NCBI GenBank assembly: GCA_045601045.1
Contig: JAZRZA010000008.1
Location: forward strand, 1-42,836
Direction: 5' to 3'
Length of the DNA stretch: 42,836 nucleotides
DNA from: UBA1181 sp045601045
GTDB lineage: Bacteria > Bacteroidota > Bacteroidia > Bacteroidales > Paludibacteraceae
Part shown: piece after piece, positions 22,040 through 29,716 of the stretch
Layout of the letters: each line of letters opens with the position of its first letter
Numbering within the stretch: the stretch's first letter is position 1
Notes under the pieces: model-generated
What the model saw: only the letters and a program-made list of their open reading frames with translations
Database searches by the model: none
What the model was told of the DNA's origin: nothing
Position numbers and translations under genes: made by a program

Positions 22040-23146
22040 ATGCTTATGGAAGATAATTTGGTGACAGTAGCGATACATACCTATGACAAGGCGCAAATCC
22101 TCAAATCGGTTTTGGAGGTCCATGGCATTGATGTATTCATCCACAATGTGAATCAAATATTGCCGATTGGCGTAAGGGTTCGCATCAAGGAGAGCGACCT
22201 TCCCAAAGCATTGGGCATCATTGAGGAAATGAATAACCGAGAAGCTCTCGAGAAGGCCCTCGAGGAACTCAACCAGAAACCGATGGTGCTATTGCCCATC
22301 GATTTTTCGGACTACTCTTTGAAAGCCTGCGAATTCGCATTTCCGTTGGCCGGATCCTTGGATGCGGAGATTGTACTTTTCCACGCCTATCTGCCACCTT
22401 CGTTCACCACCATGCCAATCGGTGAGGTGATCAACCACGAAGGCAAGACGGAGGAGTCCGCTCTTGAAATGATGGAAAATGCGAAAAAGCAATTCGAGAA
22501 GTTGGAAGCCCAAATAGAAACGTCCATCCAAAACAGCAAATGGCCACGCATCAAATACCGCCATGTGCTCCGCGAAGGTGTTCCAGAGGACCAAATACTC
22601 GGATATGCCGAGCGCCACCTTCCCAAACTCATCATCATGGGAACAAGGGGGTGCGACAAGAAGGACGAAGATTTCATCGGTAGCGTTACAGCAGAGGTGA
22701 TCGAACGTGCCCATGTACCGGTATTCACCGTGCCAGGCAACGTTTCTCTCAACAACTTCGAGGAGATCACCAACGTGGCATTCTCCACGAGTTTCGATGA
22801 CAAGGATTTGATTGTTTTTGACAAGATGATGTCGATGTTGAAGCCAAATAACGCAAGCGTTCACTTCATCCATTTCGACAAAAAAGATGACAATTGGGCA
22901 GAGATCAAATTGAGTGGCATCAAGGCCTACTTCCAAGAGAACTACCCCAATCAGAAAATCGAATATCATCTGATTCCCGGCAACGATGTTTTGACAGCGT
23001 ACGACGAATTCATTCGAGACAACAACATCAACGCCATCGTACTCACAACGCACAGAAAGAGCCTGCTATCCAGACTGTTCAACCCAAGCATGGCGCGGAA
23101 AATGCTCTTTCACACGGATATACCCATGTTTGTCTTTCATGCCTAA
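22040..23146 (+). CDS. DUF2007-USP-USP fusion, universal stress protein, 368 aa
   Basis: Residues 1-70 (VAIHTYDKAQILKSVLEVHGIDVFI...) match the DUF2007 type of small signal-transducing domain. Two UspA-like domains follow: about 82-235 (VLLPIDFSDYSLKACEFA ... IIMGTRGCDKKDEDFIGS...PVFTVPG) and 245-368 (ending DIPMFVFHA). The first has a near-complete ATP-binding G-x-x-G...G pattern; the second is more degenerate. Cytoplasmic stress sensor or chaperone-like role inferred. ATG 22046 is an alternative start. Confidence 0.8.
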   Translation: MLMEDNLVTVAIHTYDKAQILKSVLEVHGIDVFIHNVNQILPIGVRVRIKESDLPKALGIIEEMNNREALEKALEELNQKPMVLLPIDFSDYSLKACEFAFPLAGSLDAEIVLFHAYLPPSFTTMPIGEVINHEGKTEESALEMMENAKKQFEKLEAQIETSIQNSKWPRIKYRHVLREGVPEDQILGYAERHLPKLIIMGTRGCDKKDEDFIGSVTAEVIERAHVPVFTVPGNVSLNNFEEITNVAFSTSFDDKDLIVFDKMMSMLKPNNASVHFIHFDKKDDNWAEIKLSGIKAYFQENYPNQKIEYHLIPGNDVLTAYDEFIRDNNINAIVLTTHRKSLLSRLFNPSMARKMLFHTDIPMFVFHA

Positions 23147-23241
23147 TAGAGTATAAAAGAAAACATACAGGATTTGCAAGAGGCAAACCTACGACAAGTA
23201 TTGTATAGATTGATGAATTGAGATTGAACATTGCAAAGAAA

Positions 23242-24204
23242 ATGATGAAGAGTTTTTATAGAACATGGGGATTGGCGACCATAGCGCTTTTATCGCTATG
23301 CGAGTGCGCGGCGGAAACGCCAGCAGAGACGTCACTTCCTCAGTCGGAAATGAGTTACCACGCTCCCAAAATACCAGCGGACTTGAACTTCTGCGGCGAG
23401 CGTATAGACCTTTCCAACTATTACCTTCGGGAGAAATTCGACAGAGAACTATTAAGTTTCTCCTATTGGCACTCACAGGTATTCCTGTTCATCAAGAGAG
23501 CTAACAAATTCTTCCCTATCATCGAGCCAATATTAAAAGAGAAAGGAATTCCTGACGACTTTAAATATTTAGCATTGATAGAGAGCAACTTAGACCAAAG
23601 AGCGCAATCACCGGCAAAGGCGGTCGGTATTTGGCAAATCATGCCAGGAACGGGGAAAGACGCAGGACTGATCGTGAATGACGATATCGACGAACGCTAC
23701 AATCTGGAAAAGGCGACAAGGGTCGCTTGCTCGATGTTAAAACACACGCACGATGTGACGGGAAGCTGGACTTTGGCGGCCGCAGCCTACAACACAGGCC
23801 ACGCGCGCGTCGTCCGACAAATGGAGGTACAACAGACAAATAACTACTTCGACATGCTATTCAGCGAAGAAACCAACCGATATGTTTTCAGAATAGTGAT
23901 GGCGAAGTATCTGATGGAGAATCCACAAAGGTTAGGATTCTATTTAACCAGGGAGGATTTATACTACCCAGTTGAGATGGAATCCGTCAGAGTGGACACC
24001 ACCATCGAGAACTTAACCGATTTTGCCAAAGAGCACGGCATCAATTACCAAATACTCAAGGATTGCAACCCTTGGTTAAGAAGTAACAAGTTGCCGAACA
24101 AAGAGCAAAAGGAGTTCTTTATAAAGATCCCCAAAAAAGACGCACTGAAATTCGACCCCGTAACGGGGAAGGTTCACCGATCCAATTGGGTGACAAACCC
24201 TTAG
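23242..24204 (+). CDS. MltD-like lytic transglycosylase, 320 aa
   Basis: Signal peptide at 1-25 with a Cys-containing end (LSLCECAAE). The SLT domain has the catalytic Glu in LALIESNLDQRAQSP (Glu 114), then GIWQIMPGTGKDAGL and AAAAYNTGHARV. A C-terminal LysM-like stretch (LTDFAKEHGINYQILKDCNPWL, about 259-280) would bind peptidoglycan. It cuts glycan strands to 1,6-anhydro ends in the periplasm. ATG 23242 is chosen so that the protein begins with a clean signal. The next gene follows at 21 bases. Confidence 0.82.
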   Translation: MMKSFYRTWGLATIALLSLCECAAETPAETSLPQSEMSYHAPKIPADLNFCGERIDLSNYYLREKFDRELLSFSYWHSQVFLFIKRANKFFPIIEPILKEKGIPDDFKYLALIESNLDQRAQSPAKAVGIWQIMPGTGKDAGLIVNDDIDERYNLEKATRVACSMLKHTHDVTGSWTLAAAAYNTGHARVVRQMEVQQTNNYFDMLFSEETNRYVFRIVMAKYLMENPQRLGFYLTREDLYYPVEMESVRVDTTIENLTDFAKEHGINYQILKDCNPWLRSNKLPNKEQKEFFIKIPKKDALKFDPVTGKVHRSNWVTNP

Positions 24205-24224
24205 TATTAACGCACTAACTTACA

Positions 24225-24716
24225 ATGATTATGGAAAGAATGATGAGACACATATTATGTATCCTCTGCGCCATCGCTTCCGTAACAGCGGCGACAGCGC
24301 AGTCTATTGCGTTCAAATCCTTCAGGCAGACTGACGGAATCGTGACGCAACAGTCCAAGGGGATGTATGTGTGGGGGGCTTGGGAGCAAAGTTCCACCGT
24401 TATTGTGCTGAATATGACAGAAAACTACATAGCGACACAGGACCTTCTTCACAACAAGGTCACGGTGTTCGAGATATTCGACAAGCCGCAGAAGTGGACT
24501 GTCAAAAAAGACTACAAATATCTGAATTACGAATGCATGAACAAGACTACCCTAGAGAAGTACTACATCAAACTATACGAGTACGACTCTGGAGAGTTCC
24601 GCGTAACGGTGATGTCGCCCAAGAAATCAACCCGTTACTCCGTGGTATACCTGAAAGAGTTCGAGATGGAGAGCGATTTGGAAAACCAGATTAAGGAAAA
24701 AATGAAAGAAGAATAA
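24225..24716 (+). CDS. Secreted hypothetical protein, 163 aa
   Basis: Signal peptide (HILCILCAIASVTAATAQ) then a beta-rich domain of about 110 residues and a charged C-terminal helix (LENQIKEKMKEE). No family recognised. Likely co-transcribed with the lytic transglycosylase, suggesting an envelope role. Several in-frame ATGs (24225, 24231, 24240, 24243) make the exact start uncertain. Confidence 0.65.
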   Translation: MIMERMMRHILCILCAIASVTAATAQSIAFKSFRQTDGIVTQQSKGMYVWGAWEQSSTVIVLNMTENYIATQDLLHNKVTVFEIFDKPQKWTVKKDYKYLNYECMNKTTLEKYYIKLYEYDSGEFRVTVMSPKKSTRYSVVYLKEFEMESDLENQIKEKMKEE

Positions 24717-24760
24717 CAACAGGTGACAACCAAATCAATCAAAAGACAACAATAAAAATT

Positions 24761-24796
24761 GGGGAGAAACAAACTTCAAACGAAGTGTTTCTCCCC
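24761..24796. terminator. Bidirectional terminator
   Basis: GGGGAGAAACA (24761-24771) pairs with TGTTTCTCCCC (24786-24796), with extra pairing of ACTTC/GAAGT inside. Lies between convergent genes; followed by AAACTATTTTT. Confidence 0.8.
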
Positions 24797-24819
24797 AAAC
24801 TATTTTTCTCGAACGTTTA

Positions 24820-25218
24820 TCAGTTCTCAAAAGCCTCGCCGATCTTCTTGCCACTGACGATGGAATCGGTCCAGATATAATCATGGGAGGTACTGATCAC
24901 GCGGCAGCATTGAATATGGGTATACCCCGCTCTACGCATATCATGCAAGAAAGTTCTTGCCAAGTTGTCTTGGAAATGTTCCTCCCCTCTTCTTGAAGGG
25001 CACCCCACATACATGGTGTCAGCCACCACCGTCGCCATGTCTAAATAGTTGACCGCAGCCATATTCGACACAAAATTGCGCTCATCAAGGACCTTCTCTT
25101 CCGGAGTCATATCCGCATAACTCTTTACCTCTACATTTCTTTTTGTTTCGGAAACATATTGGCAAGAGGTGGCAAGCGAGGCAAGAAGCGCCAAAGGAAC
25201 AATAAACCTCATATTCAA
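24820..25218 (-). CDS. Small lipoprotein, 132 aa
   Basis: Lipobox SLATSC with Cys 19. The mature part begins with an acidic region (SYADMTPEEKVLDERNFV) and contains four more Cys, including CC in THIQCCRVI, so disulphides are possible. Function unknown. A minus-strand TAATTTTG box at 25245-25252 probably drives it. Confidence 0.65.
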   Translation of the reverse strand: MNMRFIVPLALLASLATSCQYVSETKRNVEVKSYADMTPEEKVLDERNFVSNMAAVNYLDMATVVADTMYVGCPSRRGEEHFQDNLARTFLHDMRRAGYTHIQCCRVISTSHDYIWTDSIVSGKKIGEAFEN

Positions 25219-25244
25219 AAGTTATTAAATTCGGTTACAAATTG

Positions 25245-25252
25245 CAAAATTA
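25245..25252 (-). promoter_or_regulatory. -7 promoter box TAATTTTG
   Basis: TAnnTTTG match on the minus strand 27 bases before the lipoprotein start. The stretch 25260-25430 holds no gene. Confidence 0.4.
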
Positions 25253-25430
25253 GTTACACAAAAGTATAAATAATCCACGATAGACAAAACAAAATGCCCC
25301 ATCCAAGAATAAAAAAAATCAAAAAAATGTGAATTTCAACCCAAACAGACACACGAAAGAGGCAAACAGACAGGAACAAAACAAAAAAGGTGGACATCTG
25401 CCCACCTTTTAGTTCTCTATTCGCAAAGAA

Positions 25431-25670
25431 TTATTCTTGGTTTGCGCCGAGCTCTTGAACCGCTTGGATTGCAGCAGCATCTGCAGAATCAACTACAGCA
25501 ACAGCAGAATCAACTACAGCAGCAGCCGCAGAATCAACTACAGCAGCAGCAGAATCGATAGTCTCAGCAACTACAGTTGAATCAACAGGGTTTGTGTTAG
25601 TGTTAGCACCGTCGCAAGATACGAAAGCGAAAGCAGCTGAAACAGCGAAAAATAAAACTACTTTTTTCAT
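25431..25670 (-). CDS. Ala/Val/Asp/Ser-repeat lipoprotein, 79 aa
   Basis: Starts MKKVVLFFAVSAAFAFVSC with Cys 19; I chose this ATG over one 14 codons earlier because it gives a clean lipoprotein signal. The mature part repeats (A)AVVDSA about four times, encoded by imperfect CAGCAG/GTTGATTCT-type repeats on the minus strand. Such short, abundant repeat lipoproteins are common in Bacteroidales and may space the outer membrane; function unknown. Confidence 0.7.
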   Translation of the reverse strand: MKKVVLFFAVSAAFAFVSCDGANTNTNPVDSTVVAETIDSAAAVVDSAAAAVVDSAVAVVDSADAAAIQAVQELGANQE

Positions 25671-25742
25671 TTTTTTTATTATTAAAAAATTAAACAACGT
25701 TTCTAAAATCAAATAAATTGTGTCCTTCTCTTAAAAACGACG

Positions 25743-25750
25743 CAAAATTA
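25743..25750 (-). promoter_or_regulatory. -7 promoter box TAATTTTG
   Basis: Minus-strand TAnnTTTG match about 73 bases before the repeat-lipoprotein start. Confidence 0.35.
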
Positions 25751-25882
25751 CATATTTTTTTTCACTTCAATTCATATCAACCACAAAAAACGCGTCGTAT
25801 TGTAAAAAAAACTAAAAATTTCGTTAAATCATTATCGTTCAACACATAAAAAAAACAAAGATGGCCTTATCGCATTTTTTAT

Positions 25883-25890
25883 TAATTTTG
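25883..25890 (+). promoter_or_regulatory. -7 promoter box TAATTTTG
   Basis: TAnnTTTG match 22 bases before the ATG at 25912. It lies inside the longer frame from 25861, which supports the later start. Confidence 0.5.
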
Positions 25891-25911
25891 CGGAAATTAT
25901 ATATAAACAAG

Positions 25912-26769
25912 ATGAGCAGATTGATTTTCTACATAATAGGTGTTTTATTATCCATTCAAGTCACACTGGCACAAACAGAGGCTCAAACAGAGGCACAAAC
26001 GGAGGATTCCATTGCATTGGCAGACTCATCGGCCTCCATCCCAAACGCTGCCAATGACACCACACGTAATGAAGCGGGAAAATCATCCGGTAAATTTTTC
26101 ACCAAAATCAAAGAGAGCAATCTGGGAGAATTCGCGAGACAAACCCACTGGGGTATCGTCGGCGGCGCAGGCCCAAGCTCGATACACTTTTCGAAAGAGG
26201 ATATATACCTTCACCGTATCTGCCATGTCAGATTAGGAGTGGTGGCTGATTACGACCTCAACGATTTGCTCGAGAATCTTTTCGTAGAATCCGGTCTGGA
26301 AATCCAAAGAAAGGGTTATCAACGTTATTTCAATCAACACGCGGACTCCCTCCATACGGAATACAAAGAGAAAACCAACCTCTATTACTTAGTGGTGCCC
26401 ACCACAGCCGGTTACAGATTTCATTTCCGAGGGTTCGAGTTCACTCCGATGATCGGTCTTTACTATGGGCTCGCCGTGGGTGGCAGATTCAAATACATCC
26501 GCAAAAACAACGACAGAGGGGAATACACCGAACAGGAGAAAAAATATGCCATGTTCGGCGATAAGAAAGGAACTGAGAGACTATACGACACTCGTCGATT
26601 CGACATGGGCCTCCGCCTGGCGGTAGGCATCGAATACTTCAAGGGGCACAGGACCTCACTAGGTTACGATCTCGGATTCATCGACGTAATCAAAGCCGAC
26701 TTCAGAGGAGACAAATACAAGAGCAAGAATGGCGTGTTCTATATTTCACACTCCTATTTCTTTAAATAA
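25912..26769 (+). CDS. Outer-membrane beta-barrel (PorT-like), 285 aa
   Basis: Signal peptide (MSRLIFYIIGVLLSIQVTLAQ), a low-complexity TEAQTEAQTE spacer, then alternating amphipathic strands with glycines (GIVGGAGPSSIHF, RLGVVADYDL, MGLRLAVGIEY) ending in an aromatic ISHSYFFK. This fits porT-family outer-membrane barrels, which include T9SS parts, although many are of unknown role. ATG 25912 is preferred over 25861 because the earlier codons overlap the promoter box. Confidence 0.7.
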   Translation: MSRLIFYIIGVLLSIQVTLAQTEAQTEAQTEDSIALADSSASIPNAANDTTRNEAGKSSGKFFTKIKESNLGEFARQTHWGIVGGAGPSSIHFSKEDIYLHRICHVRLGVVADYDLNDLLENLFVESGLEIQRKGYQRYFNQHADSLHTEYKEKTNLYYLVVPTTAGYRFHFRGFEFTPMIGLYYGLAVGGRFKYIRKNNDRGEYTEQEKKYAMFGDKKGTERLYDTRRFDMGLRLAVGIEYFKGHRTSLGYDLGFIDVIKADFRGDKYKSKNGVFYISHSYFFK

Positions 26770-26805
26770 GAAAGACTATTTTTATTAAAGTATAAATGCA
26801 AAGCA

Positions 26806-28536
26806 ATGAAAAAGATTTTAAGAAAAATCGCACCTGGGCTTTTGGCGATGCTACTATCGACCAGCATTTCGGCCCAGAAGTTTGTCAGGGTGAACCAAAT
26901 CGGTTACATGACCAACGCACCTAAACTCGCGCAAGTGGCAGGCATGGACGCCTACCGATTCGAGGTGAAGAACGCCAAAACCGAAGAGACAGTATTCAAA
27001 GGAACCTTGCCGAAAGGCAAACAATGGAACCAATCGAGAGAGATCACCCAATTCGCCGACTTCACGGAATTCAACACACCAGGAACCTACTTTGTGGAGG
27101 TGAACGGTGAGCGTTCCTACCCTTTCGAGATCGGTGACGCCTCCATCTTCGACGACCTTTCCCAATGGATCATCAAGGCGTTCTATTTGTGGCGTTCGTC
27201 AATCGACATCGAGCCGCAATATGCGACATTCAAAGGAATCAACTTCGCCAGAGCGATGGGACATCCAGATGAGGAGGTTATCATCCATAGCTCCGCGCAT
27301 AGCGATAAGCGCAAGACAGGCTCCGTCATCTCCTCCCCCAAAGGCTGGTATGACGCGGGTGACTACAACAAATATGTGGTGAACGCAGGCATCTCCCTTC
27401 ACCAACTCTTCCTCGCCTACGAGATGCACGAGGAGTATTTCAAGGAGAAGAGACTCAACATCCCGGAGAGCGACAACACCCTGCCCGACCTTTTGGACGA
27501 AATCAAATGGGAGACCGACTGGCTCTTCACGATGCAAGATCCGAACGACGGCGGCGTATACCACAAACTGACCACAAAAAGATTCTGCGACATCCACACA
27601 TTACCTGCCGACGACAAGCAAGAGCGTTACGTAGTGATGAAATCCACTTCGGCAGCACTCAACTTCGCGGCGGAGATGGCCATGACGGCACGTGTTTTCC
27701 GCTTCTACGACGAGATGTACGCTAAATCGTCTTTGGAGGCTGCCCGCAAGGCTTGGAACTGGGCGATCAACAATCCGGAAGTCTACTTCACCAACCCTTC
27801 CGACATTAAGACGGGCTCGTACAGCGACGGGGACTTCTCCGACGAATTCTTTTGGGCGGCCGCAGAGTTGTTCATCACAACCGGAGAGAAGCAATTCTAC
27901 GATAAACTAGACTTCTTCAGAATGTTCGACACGCCGCAATGGAACGCATGCAATTCATTGGCTTTAATGTCTTTAGCATGGCATTTGGAGGATTTGGACG
28001 CCTGTGCGGACAAGGCTTTGATCAAGCGCAAATTCCTCACCTTGTCGGAGACACTCTACAATGGATTCAAGTACTCTCCGGGAAGGCTCTCGCTCAAATC
28101 CTTCATTTGGGGATGCAACGGAGAAATTGCCACCAACGGCGCCATCTTAGGCCTCGCTTACCGCATCACCAAAGAGGATAAATACAAGGACGCGATGGCG
28201 AGCCAGTTCAACTATTTAATGGGAGCCAATCCAACGGATTACTGTTTCGTATCGGGCTTCGGTTCGAAATATCCGAAACATATCCATGACAGACGCTCCA
28301 CCAGCGACGGAATCGAGGAACCTCTTCCTGGGTATATTTGCGGAGGAGCCAATCCGAACCAAACTTCCGATTGCGGTAAGTTCAACTATCCTTCCCTCGC
28401 GCCCGCAAGATGTTACTTAGACGAGCAGTGCAGTTACTCCACCAATGAGATCGCCATCAACTGGAACGCGCCATTGGTGTTGTTGACAACCATGATGATT
28501 AACACGTACGACCAAAAATCAATTGGCGACCGATAA
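26806..28536 (+). CDS. GH9 endoglucanase with Ig-like N-domain, 576 aa
   Basis: Signal peptide (1-23), a CelD_N Ig-like domain (VRVNQIGYMTNAPKLAQV, about 27-110), then the GH9 barrel: KGWYDAGDYNKYVVNAG with the catalytic Asp pair (183, 186), PDLLDEIKWETDWL, HDRRSTSD near 500 and YSTNEIAINWNAP with the acid Glu at 548. It hydrolyses beta-1,4-glucan (cellulose or cellodextrins). There is no T9SS tail, so it is probably periplasmic or exported. It precedes the methyltransferase gene by 27 bases. Confidence 0.88.
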   Translation: MKKILRKIAPGLLAMLLSTSISAQKFVRVNQIGYMTNAPKLAQVAGMDAYRFEVKNAKTEETVFKGTLPKGKQWNQSREITQFADFTEFNTPGTYFVEVNGERSYPFEIGDASIFDDLSQWIIKAFYLWRSSIDIEPQYATFKGINFARAMGHPDEEVIIHSSAHSDKRKTGSVISSPKGWYDAGDYNKYVVNAGISLHQLFLAYEMHEEYFKEKRLNIPESDNTLPDLLDEIKWETDWLFTMQDPNDGGVYHKLTTKRFCDIHTLPADDKQERYVVMKSTSAALNFAAEMAMTARVFRFYDEMYAKSSLEAARKAWNWAINNPEVYFTNPSDIKTGSYSDGDFSDEFFWAAAELFITTGEKQFYDKLDFFRMFDTPQWNACNSLALMSLAWHLEDLDACADKALIKRKFLTLSETLYNGFKYSPGRLSLKSFIWGCNGEIATNGAILGLAYRITKEDKYKDAMASQFNYLMGANPTDYCFVSGFGSKYPKHIHDRRSTSDGIEEPLPGYICGGANPNQTSDCGKFNYPSLAPARCYLDEQCSYSTNEIAINWNAPLVLLTTMMINTYDQKSIGDR

Positions 28537-28563
28537 AATTGGACAAAAAAACAGAGATCAACA

Positions 28564-29103
28564 ATGAGGAAATTAGAGATTACTGAGTTGAATAGAATCA
28601 CGGCGGAGGAGTTCAAACAGACGAAAAAGATTCCTTTGGTAGTGGTATTGGATAATGTACGGAGCCTTCACAATGTAGGCTCCGTATTCAGAACCTCCGA
28701 CGCTTTTCTAGTAGAGAAGATTTGCCTTTGCGGCATCACCTCCACCCCACCTCAACCAGAGATCCACAAAACTGCTTTGGGCGCGGAGTTCTCTGTGGAG
28801 TGGCAATATTACGAGCAGACACAAGAGGCAATAAAGGAGTACAAAGAAAAGGGATATCACATTTTCGCCATTGAGCAGGTAGAGAACAGCATTAAACTGC
28901 CTGACTTGGAACTCTCTGAAGAGGGTAAGTATGTAGTGATTTTAGGCAACGAGGTGAAGGGTGTACAGCAGGAAGTAGTTGATTTATCGGATGATAGCAT
29001 AGAGATTCCGCAATTCGGCACCAAGCACTCCCTCAATGTTTCTGTCACCTCGGGTATTATCATCTGGTCTTTTTTTGAAAAAATAACAAAAAAAGTGCTT
29101 TAA
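28564..29103 (+). CDS. TrmH-family RNA 2'-O-methyltransferase, 179 aa
   Basis: SPOUT knot motifs are all present: VVVLDNVRSLHNVGSVFRTSDAF (about 25-47), YVVILGNEVKGVQQEVV (about 123-139) and IPQFGTKHSLNVSVTSGIIIW (about 148-168). Binds S-adenosylmethionine and methylates a ribose in tRNA or rRNA. Which position cannot be read from sequence. Shorter than TrmB/RlmB types with an extra RNA-binding domain. Confidence 0.85.
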   Translation: MRKLEITELNRITAEEFKQTKKIPLVVVLDNVRSLHNVGSVFRTSDAFLVEKICLCGITSTPPQPEIHKTALGAEFSVEWQYYEQTQEAIKEYKEKGYHIFAIEQVENSIKLPDLELSEEGKYVVILGNEVKGVQQEVVDLSDDSIEIPQFGTKHSLNVSVTSGIIIWSFFEKITKKVL

Positions 29104-29106
29104 AGA

Positions 29107-29137
29107 TTTGCAGTTTCAAAAATTAGCACTACCTTTG
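29107..29137 (+). promoter_or_regulatory. Promoter of tRNA-Arg(ACG)
   Basis: TTTG at 29107-29110 and TACCTTTG at 29130-29137, exactly 19 bases apart, an ideal Bacteroidetes promoter about 38 bases before the tRNA. Confidence 0.7.
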
Positions 29138-29175
29138 CATCGCAATTGAGAAACAAAGACACTCAATTCGGGAAT

Positions 29176-29249
29176 GGCCCCGTAGCTCAACTGTATAGAG
29201 TATTTGACTACGGATCAAAAGGTTACAGGTTAGAATCCTGTCGGGGTCA
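29176..29249 (+). tRNA. tRNA-Arg (ACG)
   Basis: 74-base cloverleaf: GGCCCCG acceptor strand paired with CGGGGTC, anticodon arm TTTGA-CTACGGA-TCAAA with anticodon ACG, and T-arm ACAGGTTAGAATCCTGT (loop slightly unusual, TTAGAAT). A promoter and a terminator flank it, so it is a single-gene unit. Confidence 0.9.
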
Positions 29250-29255
29250 CAACCT

Positions 29256-29294
29256 AAACTCCTAATTTACTGACAATCAGCAAATTAGGAGTTT
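29256..29294 (+). terminator. Terminator of tRNA-Arg(ACG)
   Basis: AAACTCCTAATTT (29256-29268) and AAATTAGGAGTTT (29282-29294) form a perfect 13-base stem, then TTCTTTTAT. Confidence 0.85.
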
Positions 29295-29299
29295 TTCTT

Positions 29300-29716
29300 T
29301 TATATTCCCACTCCCCTAAAAAACTGGAAGAGAAAAGATATTTTCAAGAATCTGACTTTCAAACCGCACATTCGATTACACGATCTCATAAAAATAGAGA
29401 AAGAGGATTCTACCTCAACGAAAGAAATATTCAAAGATCAACCTACAGCTTAGACGTAACCTTTTCAAGGACATTCATGAATTGGAACTTCTCCTTATTG
29501 CAAAAAAAATCCCATTTCACCGCAAAACTTTAATATTACAAACAGAAAATCTAGGAGAGTAGATTGTAAATTGGAACAAAAACAATGCTATTTGAACTAA
29601 AAATTCACCTATATTAGCAAGAAACACACTAAAATTGCAAGGTAGAAAGGGAGTAATCACAATCGGATCCGTACAAACGGACTCGATCATAGTTTTAAAT
29701 TAACTAAAAAAACAAC
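29300..29716. other. Non-coding gap before the CE1-GH43 gene
   Basis: About 400 AT-rich bases. I see no gene and no strong promoter. It probably holds the regulatory region of the xylan-degradation gene at 29717, which has a long leader. Confidence 0.4.

Noticed and set aside
22289..23053. 254-aa minus-strand frame opposite the stress-protein gene
   Set aside because: Shadow; the + strand shows USP motifs and a promoter.
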